Positions 15,708 to 21,285 of a stretch of 21,285 nucleotides of DNA are shown here, piece by piece (position 1 is the first letter of the stretch; every line of letters begins with the position of its first letter). The position numbers and the translations under genes were made by a program. The notes beneath the pieces were generated by a model that ran no database searches, had not been told where the DNA came from, and saw only the letters and a list, made by a program, of their open reading frames with translations. The DNA is from Halobacteriales archaeon SW_9_67_24 (GTDB lineage: Archaea; Halobacteriota; Halobacteria; Halobacteriales; Halococcaceae), in the NCBI GenBank assembly GCA_003022685.1, contig PXSV01000112.1, positions 1 through 21,285 of the forward strand, given 5' to 3'.

Positions 15708-16226
15708 TCACCGATCCGATCGGTCGACGGCGACCTGGTGACCGACGTGGATCCCGTGGCGCTCCATCCAGCCGCGGGGGACTTCGAGAACGTACTGCCC
15801 CCGACCGGTGCGCTGGATGGTCTCGCCGTCCTCGTTCGGGCCCGGTGCGGGCGCGCCTTCGATCGCGTTGATCCGGCCGTCGGCCCCGATGAAGACGACG
15901 TCGAGCGGGAAGTCCATCTCCCGCATCACGTAGGTGCGCTCGGACGAGTCGTCGTAGGTGAACAGCATCCCGGAGCCGTTTTCGAGCGACGTGGTGTTCG
16001 AAAGTCCGGTGTACCTCTTCTGGTAGGTATCAGCGATCCGAACGTCGACAGTGCCGAGGACCTGGCTGCAGTTGTTGCTGATCGTGACTTCCGCGTGTTC
16101 GTAGTCGTCGGGTGCGCCCATGAACGCCGCCGGCGGCGGGACGACCCCGGCGGCGACCGCCGCGGTGAGCACCAACGCGAGCACCGCGATCGCGCCGATG
16201 GCGTTGAACACACGCCGGTGCACCAT
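15708..16226 (-). CDS. DUF192 family protein, membrane-anchored
   Basis: A 172-aa protein. Residues about 8-30 form a hydrophobic signal/anchor, so the rest is probably extracytoplasmic. The DUF192 domain (about 45-165) is recognised from VRIADTYQKRYTGLSNTTSL, GMLFTYDDSSERTYVMREMD and FPLDVVFIGADGRINAI, and it ends QYVLEVPRGWMERHGI. The domain is a small beta-barrel of unknown biochemical function. GCTTAGG (minus strand, 16251-16257) is 25-31 nt before the ATG. The gene is divergent from tRNA-Val. Confidence 0.88.
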   Translation of the reverse strand: MVHRRVFNAIGAIAVLALVLTAAVAAGVVPPPAAFMGAPDDYEHAEVTISNNCSQVLGTVDVRIADTYQKRYTGLSNTTSLENGSGMLFTYDDSSERTYVMREMDFPLDVVFIGADGRINAIEGAPAPGPNEDGETIQRTGRGQYVLEVPRGWMERHGIHVGHQVAVDRSDR

Positions 16227-16250
16227 ACATCTACCACAAGCCGGCGAGGG

Positions 16251-16257
16251 CCTAAGC
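16251..16257 (-). promoter_or_regulatory. TATA-like element of the DUF192 gene
   Basis: GCTTAGG on the minus strand, 25-31 nt before the ATG. Confidence 0.45.
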
Positions 16258-16307
16258 GTTCCGGCGGAGAGAAAGGGTTATTCCGCCCGCACCGGTTGAC
16301 CGACCTG

Positions 16308-16381
16308 GGGCTCGTGGTCTAGGTGGTTATGACGCGGCCTTTACAAGGCCGAGGTCGGTGGTTCGAATCCGCCCGAGCCCA
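16308..16381 (+). tRNA. tRNA-Val(UAC)
   Basis: Acceptor GGGCTCG/CGAGCCC, D arm GTC...GAC, anticodon stem CGGCC/GGCCG (16335-16339, 16347-16351) with loop TTTACAA and anticodon TAC at 16342-16344, T arm GGTGG-TTCGAAT-CCGCC, and discriminator A at 16381. CCA is not encoded. A GGGTTATT element about 26-33 nt upstream (16275-16282) is the likely promoter. Confidence 0.95.
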
Positions 16382-16521
16382 CTGGACTCCGTGGCGAACC
16401 GGACGGTGAGCCACGAATCCGTGATGCGAGGGCGATTCGAATCCTGCCAGTCGCAGCGTGCGCAGCGACCGACGGGAGCAAGCACGACCGTCTGGCTCCG
16501 GTTCGAATTCGCCCGAGCCCA
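16360..16521 (+). repeat. Duplicated 3' end of tRNA-Val
   Basis: The last 22 bases of the tRNA (T loop through discriminator, 16360-16381) recur at 16500-16521 with one mismatch (AATCC versus AATTC), 140 bp apart. The 118-bp spacer starts with hairpin CGTGGC...GCCACG (16390-16395/16410-16415). From 16432 it contains an element shared with the tRNA-Phe spacer, including an inverted T-loop copy ATTCGAAT and pairing arms GCCAG/CTGGC. Confidence 0.8.
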
Positions 16522-16554
16522 TCCACCGTTTATCCGCCATGTCGTTCGATCCGC

Positions 16555-16644
16555 TCAACTCAGTAGCGCGACGACCAGGATGCCGGCGGTGAACACGAGC
16601 ACGGCGATCGTCCCGAGCACCAGGAGGGCGCGACCGGTCGACAT
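16555..16644 (-). CDS. 29-aa single-span membrane microprotein (putative)
   Basis: A short frame starting MSTGRALLVLGTIAVLVF and ending VVALLS: four polar residues with one Arg, then one hydrophobic helix long enough to cross the membrane, N-in by the positive-inside rule. CTTTCACC on the minus strand (16665-16672) is 21-28 nt before the ATG, a suitable promoter distance. Small single-span proteins of this kind are common but poorly annotated in haloarchaea. Support is the promoter spacing and clean helix; expression is not shown. Confidence 0.5.
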   Translation of the reverse strand: MSTGRALLVLGTIAVLVFTAGILVVALLS

Positions 16645-16664
16645 GCAATCGTTTGGCGATGGAC

Positions 16665-16719
16665 GGTGAAAGCTTCCCGCCATCCGGCCAGCCACGACGG
16701 ACGGCGAAGCTCTTTCACC
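16665..16719. promoter_or_regulatory. Inverted-repeat divergent promoters of the two microprotein genes
   Basis: GAAGCTTTCACC on the minus strand (16665-16676) and GAAGCTCTTTCACC on the plus strand (16706-16719) are near-identical arms facing outward. Each places CTTTCACC about 21-31 nt before its start codon, suggesting matched promoters. Confidence 0.5.
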
Positions 16720-16742
16720 CTTGCCGCCGAATTCGAGACACG

Positions 16743-16862
16743 ATGATCTCCGGATCGACGTGTCCCGAGTGTGGCAGTCACGTGACGACCGAGGACGGGC
16801 TCGACTACGGCTGTGAGGACTGTGGAGCCGAGTTCGACGTGGCGGATCTGTTCGTCCACTGA
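16743..16862 (+). CDS. 39-aa zinc-ribbon microprotein
   Basis: A 39-aa protein with two CPEC/CEDC-type knuckles: C7/C10 (STCPECGSH) and C24/C27 (YGCEDCGAEF), the spacing of a minimal rubredoxin-like zinc ribbon, followed by the acidic tail DVADLFVH. Such small zinc-finger proteins are frequent in haloarchaea and some affect biofilm or stress behaviour; the partner here is unknown. The ATG at 16743 is 24-31 nt from CTTTCACC. The stop lies 48 bp before tRNA-Phe. Codon use and intact cysteines support a real gene. Confidence 0.78.
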   Translation: MISGSTCPECGSHVTTEDGLDYGCEDCGAEFDVADLFVH

Positions 16863-16910
16863 CCCGGATTCCGAAACCCTTTTTCAGTCGGTCGGCGTCG
16901 ATCCGAACGA

Positions 16911-16984
16911 GCCGCCTTAGCTCAGACTGGGAGAGCACTCGACTGAAGATCGAGCTGTCCCCCGTTCAAATCGGGGAGGCGGCA
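16911..16984 (+). tRNA. tRNA-Phe(GAA)
   Basis: Acceptor GCCGCCT/AGGCGGC, D arm GCTC...GAGC, anticodon stem CTCGA/TCGAG with loop CTGAAGA and anticodon GAA at 16945-16947, T arm CCCCG-TTCAAAT-CGGGG, and discriminator A at 16984. CCA is not encoded. CCCTTTTTC near 16878-16885 is a likely promoter element. Confidence 0.96.
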
Positions 16985-17109
16985 TTTCTGCTGCTCGCGG
17001 TTTGCTCGCAGCAGAAACGCATCCGACGCGATTTGAGCCTGGAAGTCGCAGCGGCCGAGCGGAGCGAGGCTGACCGTCTTCCTCCGTTCAAATCGGGGAG
17101 GCGGCATTT
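16962..17109 (+). repeat. Duplicated 3' end of tRNA-Phe
   Basis: 26 bases covering the T loop, acceptor 3' strand, discriminator and following TTT (16962-16987) recur without mismatch at 17084-17109, 122 bp apart. The spacer opens with a perfect 10-bp hairpin TTTCTGCTGC...GCAGCAGAAA (16985-16994/17008-17017). From 17028 it contains the element shared with the tRNA-Val spacer, with inverted T-loop ATTTGA and arms GGAAG/CTTCC. Confidence 0.82.
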
Positions 17110-17185
17110 TCCTGCCATCGTCAGGCGAGCTACGCAATCGCGCTCCGCCGAGACCCACTTGTCGTCGCCCCGACCCCTCCGAAGG

Positions 17186-17878
17186 GTGTGGCTCGACGAG
17201 TTCCGCTACCGGACGGCCTGGAACGCAACGGCCAACGAACGCCGCTACGACGCGCCGGCCGACCCGTGGGCGTTCGTCCATGTGGACCCGAGCGGGGTAG
17301 AGCGGTTCAACGTCGTCTCGCTCCTGTGGGGGCTCGGTCGCGTGCGCGACGGCGACTGGGATCAGCCGAAAAGCTGCCGGCGGATCGACGACACTCACAT
17401 CTACCAGGGCCTGGCACGGCGATTCGAGGCCGGGAACGGCTGGGAGGAGACGGCCTACCACACGCACGTTGTCGGGCGAATCGACGAGAACGGCGAGTAT
17501 TGCGGCTGCGAGAGCGAAGCACAACTCATGAAGGGGTATCTTCCGACCATCGACGATCTGTACACGATCCTGTGTGGCGAGGGCTACCGGCCGAATCGCG
17601 GGGTAGTGTATGACGATCCCGAGGACGCCGGCTACATTCACGACCTGGAGCCGATGGCCCTCATCGGGCGCGACGGCGAGGTCATTTGGACTGAGGGGTT
17701 TCACCGACTCGTACTCGCTGACCTCGCGGACATCGACGCGATTCCGGTGTACGTCCTCCGGTGGCACGAAGCGTGGCAACGGGTCCGTGACGCGCTCGCA
17801 CGGACGACGCCCGAAGAACGGCCGTCGGCGCTGGCCACGCACGCGGAGCACCCGGATGCCAGCGAGTTCGTCTCGTAG
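17186..17878 (+). CDS. ParB-like nuclease-fold protein (putative)
   Basis: A 230-aa protein starting at GTG 17186 (MWLDEFRYRTAWNA). The middle has WGLGRVRDGDWD, IYQGLARRFEAGNGWEETAY and GEYCGCESE, which I associate with haloarchaeal and viral proteins that carry a ParB/sulfiredoxin-type domain. The C-terminal part has EGFHRLVLADLADIDAIPVYVLRWHEAW, which fits the GxHRLxxAxxLGxxxIPVxV signature of that fold. ParB domains bind or hydrolyse nucleotides; a partition role is not implied. There is no ParA neighbour. The frame is open back into the tRNA-Phe tail, but no credible start exists there. It lies just beyond the tRNA tail copy, a usual place for acquired genes. Confidence 0.6.
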   Translation: MWLDEFRYRTAWNATANERRYDAPADPWAFVHVDPSGVERFNVVSLLWGLGRVRDGDWDQPKSCRRIDDTHIYQGLARRFEAGNGWEETAYHTHVVGRIDENGEYCGCESEAQLMKGYLPTIDDLYTILCGEGYRPNRGVVYDDPEDAGYIHDLEPMALIGRDGEVIWTEGFHRLVLADLADIDAIPVYVLRWHEAWQRVRDALARTTPEERPSALATHAEHPDASEFVS

Positions 17879-18477
17879 CCGACACAGCTCTCCGCAGCAG
17901 TGTGATTCAGTCAACGGGAGTTCCTCGTTTTCGACAGTCGTTCACCTCTCGAACGGTTAGTGCTCTCGGCGACGAAAATCCGCCCAGAAGATGGTGGTGT
18001 TCATGGGGAAATATAGGGAATAATATGATGTCTTGACTCGACAGACGAAAGAGCTAAGTCAGTGTAGCGGAACCAGTGGGTGTGGTGAACGAATGACAAT
18101 GGAGGTGTTCGGTACCAGGGCCGGATCGTAACACGATCGCCGGATCATCGATACGTGCTTGGGGGTCGGGATCGATCCCTCAGCCACCATCTGTCGTGGT
18201 ATCAGGGTGCGACTCCTGCCGACGGCTCGTCCGAGTGCCCGCACCCACTCGGCTTTCCTTTTCGACGGCCTGGACGTTGAACCCCCGGTTTTACGGACGA
18301 GGGGAGTGCTGTGCCGCGTTGCGCTTGCTACCTGCTCCGAGGCGTCGCCACCAGCGACGAAAAGAAACTCTCGGATGGTCCTCATACTCGGCAGTATTCT
18401 ACTAGTTGTTCAATCGATAGCGTTACAAGGTGGTTGATTCTGGGAACGAGCACGATGGAAGCATTCGAAGCAAAACT
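17879..18477. other. 599-bp stretch without a supported gene
   Basis: It includes an AT-rich patch with AAATATAGGGAATAATATG (about 18006-18025), a stem-loop GATCGT-AAC-ACGATC (18124-18138) next to a repeated CCGGATC, and a 12-bp palindrome GGGATCGATCCC (18168-18179). A 108-codon minus-strand frame (18059-18385) has no recognisable domain. The last part, with TTCTACTAG near 18396-18404, may hold the nadE promoter. A non-coding RNA or a decayed gene is possible. Confidence 0.4.
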
Positions 18478-19338
18478 ATGAGCGAACCAAACGGACCATT
18501 CGTTCGATCGAACGACGACGGGACGAACGATTCTGGAGCGGAGCACCCCGGGTTCGAGGCAGTGCGCTCGGCGATCGTCTCGTTTGTCAGGGACACCGTT
18601 CTCGACGCGAACGCGACCGGCGTCGTCGTCGCGATGAGCGGCGGCATCGATTCGACGCTGACGGCGATGGTGGCGGTCGAGGCGCTCGGCCGTGAGCGCG
18701 TTCTCGGGCTCGGCCTCCCGTGCAACAAATCGGCCGATCGAGGGGGCACCGAGGCCCGCAACATGGCCGAGGGACTGGGAATCGAGTTCCGGGAGGTCCA
18801 CCTACGACCGCTGCTCGACGTCTTCGAGGACCTCGTCGCGCCAGCGATCGACCCCGGCGGGGATCGCCGTGCGGTCGGCAACGTGATCGCGCGCCTGCGA
18901 ATGATCTGTGCGTACTACGCCGCGAACACCCGCTCGCGACTCGTGCTCGGCACCGCCAACCGCTCGGAACGTCTGCTCGGGTACTTCACCAAACACGGTG
19001 ACGGCGGGGCCGATCTGTGTCCGATCGGCGATCTCTACAAAACGGAAGTGCGGACGCTCGCCTACCGGATGGGCGTGCCGCGACGGATCGTCACCAAGCA
19101 ACCGACCGCCGGGCTCTGGGCCGGCCAGACCGACGCCGACGATCTCGGGGCTCCTTACGAAGTGATCGATCCCGTGTTGCGTCGGCTCATCGACGGCGAC
19201 CTCGTCGAAGCGACTGCGGACGCGGTGGATACGGACGTCGATACCGTACGATCGATCGCCGAGCAGTACACCGAAACGCGCCACAAGCGGCGCATGCCGC
19301 CCACCCCAGGGATCGACGGGAGCCGACTCGACGGGTGA
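18478..19338 (+). CDS. nadE: NH3-dependent NAD synthetase
   Basis: A 286-aa N-type ATP pyrophosphatase that amidates nicotinic acid adenine dinucleotide to NAD. The PP-loop SGGIDST is at 54-60. Further NadE blocks are GTANRSERLLGYFTKHGDGGAD (adenylate and NaAD site), CPIGDLYKTEVRTLA and PTAGLWAGQTDADDLG, ending with KRRMPPTP. There is no N-terminal glutaminase domain, so ammonia is the nitrogen donor. The N-terminal 20 residues are a polar extension. I prefer the ATG at 18478; an in-frame GTG at 18430 would add 16 residues unlike the family. Confidence 0.92.
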   Translation: MSEPNGPFVRSNDDGTNDSGAEHPGFEAVRSAIVSFVRDTVLDANATGVVVAMSGGIDSTLTAMVAVEALGRERVLGLGLPCNKSADRGGTEARNMAEGLGIEFREVHLRPLLDVFEDLVAPAIDPGGDRRAVGNVIARLRMICAYYAANTRSRLVLGTANRSERLLGYFTKHGDGGADLCPIGDLYKTEVRTLAYRMGVPRRIVTKQPTAGLWAGQTDADDLGAPYEVIDPVLRRLIDGDLVEATADAVDTDVDTVRSIAEQYTETRHKRRMPPTPGIDGSRLDG

Positions 19339-19365
19339 GCCGCGCAGACCGACCGTGCCGCCTCT

Positions 19366-19372
19366 CTTTAAG
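19366..19372 (+). promoter_or_regulatory. TATA-like element of the RNAP epsilon gene
   Basis: CTTTAAG, 34-40 nt before the GTG at 19406, so a leader of about 10 nt is expected. Confidence 0.5.
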
Positions 19373-19405
19373 TGCTTCCCGCGATAAGGTGTAGATACGA
19401 GCGAG

Positions 19406-20149
19406 GTGCGTCGGCCGGTTCGCGACGGTTTTCTACACCAACCCATCATTCAACTGTCGGCGGCTGCTACGCCGCTGCCAATAACCGACGACGATGCTTC
19501 CGAACCCGTCCTGTCGACGGCAGCGGACGGTGGATCGACTGTGGCACCGACGGCCGTTCGACTGAGCCGGCGACCGGGCGACAGCGCCGTCGCACGAGCC
19601 GACCTCCAGCGCGACGAGACCGTTCGTCGGTGGGGCCTGGTCACGCCGAGCGCGACCCGGATTGGCCGGGCGGATTCGCCCGAAAACGACCTCTCGGAGA
19701 GCGTCCGCCGGCTTCACGACGAGCGCCACCCGGCGACGGAGGGGTACAGCCGACGCGCCCACCGTCTCGAAAAGCTCCGGCTGACCCACGCGCTGTGTGG
19801 CGACCTCGCGCTCACGCCGTGGCAGCGCGACCGCGTCATCGGGATCATGGTCGATCTCGATCTCACCGCGTTCGGGAGCCAGCGCGCGATCCCCAAGGTC
19901 GCGCTCGTCGTAATCCGCCACGTGGTTGAGCGCGAGCGCGAGCGCCACCTCGGTCTCCACGACGACGAGTGGATCGCCGACCAGCCACCTGAGCGGCTCG
20001 CCGATCTCTACGACCAGGAAGGGGCGGGCACATTCGACCGCTTCGAGGAAGAACGTGGTCGGAAGGTCCGATTCGGTGCCCCACCGGACGGAAGCGTCCC
20101 CGACATCGTGCTTCGGTACTGGATTCAGGAGGACGACTCCGGCGGGTAG
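19406..20149 (+). CDS. DNA-directed RNA polymerase subunit epsilon (haloarchaeal)
   Basis: A 247-aa protein starting at GTG. After a variable N-terminus (1-70) come the blocks RRWGLVTPSATRIGRADSP, RRLHDERHPATEGY, KLRLTHALCGDLALTPWQRD and LTAFGSQRAIPKVALVVIRH, which I remember from the haloarchaeal proteins annotated as RNA polymerase subunit epsilon. The helical TPWQRDR...DLTAFGSQRAIPKVAL section also resembles cyclin/TFB-like repeats, but this is only an impression. It probably associates with RNA polymerase. The GTG start is the only one that fits the TATA-like element at 19366-19372. Confidence 0.8.
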   Translation: MRRPVRDGFLHQPIIQLSAAATPLPITDDDASEPVLSTAADGGSTVAPTAVRLSRRPGDSAVARADLQRDETVRRWGLVTPSATRIGRADSPENDLSESVRRLHDERHPATEGYSRRAHRLEKLRLTHALCGDLALTPWQRDRVIGIMVDLDLTAFGSQRAIPKVALVVIRHVVERERERHLGLHDDEWIADQPPERLADLYDQEGAGTFDRFEEERGRKVRFGAPPDGSVPDIVLRYWIQEDDSGG

Positions 20150-20221
20150 CGCTTCGTCGATGCCGGGTCGTCGTCCCCGGACTTGTTCCTCGAACGACGT
20201 TCCGAATCTCGACCGACAGCG

Positions 20222-20227
20222 TAATTG
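20222..20227 (+). promoter_or_regulatory. TATA-like element of the thiamine-binding protein gene
   Basis: TAATTG, 24-29 nt before the ATG at 20251, implying a near-leaderless mRNA. Confidence 0.5.
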
Positions 20228-20250
20228 CCACCCAGTGAAATCACCGAGTA

Positions 20251-21285
20251 ATGGATCGACGAAGGTTCCTCCGACGAGCGGGTGCTGGCGTGGCCGGACT
20301 GACGGTACTCGCCGGCTGTACCGGCGGTAACGACGGTAGCGCGGACGACACGTCCGGCACGGAAACGACAACCGAGACAACGGGATCGAACGGCGGCGAG
20401 ACGACCGGGGCCGATGGGACGACCAGAACGAACCGGGCAACCGACACGACCGGGACGGACGAGACAACCGCCACGAGCGAGGCAAACGGAACGAGCGGGA
20501 CCACGACCGGCAGCGCGTCGCCGAGCGACACGCTAACCGTGGCGACGTACTCCTCGTTCACCGGCGAGGGAACGGCAGGCAACTGGCTCAAGTCCGCCTT
20601 CGAGGACGAGTACCCGGAGACGACCGTGGAGTTCGTCACGCCCGAGAACGGCGTCAATCAGTACATCCAGCGGGCGAAGCAGGGCGCGCCGATCGACGCC
20701 GACGTGTACGTCGGGCTGAACACGAGCGATCTCGTTCGCGTCAGCCAGGAACTCGACGAAACGCTGTTCCCGACCATTGCGGACAGCCTCGACCGCGCCG
20801 ACATGGTGAAAGACGAACTGCGAGTCGACCCCGACGGGCGCGCGATCCCGTACGATACGGGCTACATCAGCCTCGTCTACAACGAGGACGAGGTGGACGA
20901 ACCCCAAACTTTCGAATCGCTCCTCGAATCTCGCTACGAGGGCGATCTCATCGCACAGAACGCCCAGCAGTCCGATCCTGGACGGGCCTTTCTGCTCTGG
21001 TCGATCATCACCCAGGGCGAGGACGGCTATCTCAACTACTGGGAACAGCTCCTCGACAACGGCGTCAAGGTGCTCGCCGACTGGGAGCCGGCCTACCAGG
21101 CCTACATGGACGGCGAGGCCCCGATGGTGGTCTCGTACTCCACGGACCAGGTGTTCTACCACGGGCCGGACGTGAACATGGCGAAGCACCAGATCGGCTT
21201 TCTCAACGACCAGGGCTATGCGAACCCCGAGACGATGGCGCTGTTCGCCGACAGCGAGAACGCGGACCTCGGCCGGCAGTTCATG
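20251..21285 (+). CDS. thiB: Thiamine ABC transporter substrate-binding lipoprotein (partial)
   Basis: 345 codons are present and the frame is still open at the window end. The N-terminus MDRRRFLRRAGAG...TVLAGCTGG has a Tat RR motif and a lipobox (Cys23), so it is exported folded and lipid-anchored. Residues 25-90 are a Thr/Gly/Glu linker. The rest is a periplasmic-binding-protein fold of the TbpA/ThiB type: VATYSSFTGEG, DADVYVGLNTSDLVRV, IPYDTGYISLVYNEDEV, FLLWSIITQGEDGYLNYW, VLADWEPAYQAYMDGEA and VVSYSTDQVFYH parallel E. coli TbpA blocks. It captures thiamine or its phosphates for an ABC importer, whose permease and ATPase genes are expected just beyond the window. Other family-1-type iron or sulfate binders are less likely. 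Confidence 0.85.
   Translation, partial: MDRRRFLRRAGAGVAGLTVLAGCTGGNDGSADDTSGTETTTETTGSNGGETTGADGTTRTNRATDTTGTDETTATSEANGTSGTTTGSASPSDTLTVATYSSFTGEGTAGNWLKSAFEDEYPETTVEFVTPENGVNQYIQRAKQGAPIDADVYVGLNTSDLVRVSQELDETLFPTIADSLDRADMVKDELRVDPDGRAIPYDTGYISLVYNEDEVDEPQTFESLLESRYEGDLIAQNAQQSDPGRAFLLWSIITQGEDGYLNYWEQLLDNGVKVLADWEPAYQAYMDGEAPMVVSYSTDQVFYHGPDVNMAKHQIGFLNDQGYANPETMALFADSENADLGRQFM

Noticed and set aside
17033..17185. Upstream extension of the ParB-like gene
   Set aside because: It would be translated through the tRNA-Phe tail copy and adds 51 residues without family character; GTG 17186 fits better.
18140..18330. Possible tRNA-like segments on the minus strand (T-arm-like GGATCGATCC and GGGGGTTCAAC)
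   Set aside because: No acceptor, D or anticodon stems can be paired around either; no cloverleaf forms.
20150..20250. TPP riboswitch before the thiamine-binding protein gene
   Set aside because: The TATA-like element is 24-29 nt before the ATG, leaving no room for an aptamer, and no THI-box core is visible.

Overview
The window is chromosomal DNA from a halophilic archaeon (class Halobacteria). The evidence is the high GC content, strongly acidic predicted proteins, mostly near-leaderless genes with a TATA-like element about 25-31 nt before the start codon, Tat-type lipoproteins with Thr/Ser/Glu-rich linkers, and several families restricted to haloarchaea (two-fold histone, TRAM-tailed aIF2-beta, RNA polymerase epsilon, archaeal Zwischenferment). 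The gene complement looks like a Halococcus-type genome, but that genus call is only an impression.

Layout. 1-186 is the end of an unknown gene. 165-1618 is a histone gene translationally coupled to a histone-deacetylase-family gene. An EamA-type permease (1800-2702) lies between two copies of a short intergenic repeat and is followed on the minus strand by an RPA-type ssDNA-binding protein (2969-4123). Next come a frameshifted lipoprotein gene (4311-4980), an intact Thr-rich lipoprotein (5045-5758), tRNA-Arg(GCG), a DUF1508-type protein, a VOC-fold protein, a MaoC-like hydratase, a DUF4112 protein and a DUF309 protein. 9293-12428 holds conserved core genes: the NAD-dependent glucose-6-phosphate dehydrogenase azf, aIF2-beta, the pterin-pathway aldolase mptD, a MazG-like pyrophosphohydrolase and a conserved acidic protein. 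Then follow a creatininase-family hydrolase, a small acidic protein, a full ABC exporter and a DUF192 protein. 16300-17110 carries tRNA-Val(UAC) and tRNA-Phe(GAA), with two divergent microproteins between them (a 29-aa membrane peptide and a 39-aa zinc ribbon). The right end has a ParB-like protein, a 0.6-kb non-coding stretch, nadE, RNA polymerase subunit epsilon and the start of a thiamine-binding lipoprotein that runs off the window.

Functional themes are chromatin and DNA handling (histone, deacetylase, RPA), information processing (aIF2-beta, RNAP epsilon, tRNAs) and cofactor metabolism (mptD, nadE, thiamine uptake, azf).

The most unusual signal is that all three tRNA genes are followed, within 73-140 bp, by a second copy of their own 3' end, separated from the tRNA by a short hairpin-rich spacer. 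The spacers after tRNA-Val and tRNA-Phe share a common element whose arms differ between copies but keep base pairing. A second signal is a 57-64 bp intergenic repeat with imperfect terminal inverted repeats and a central hairpin, present three times; two copies flank the EamA gene.
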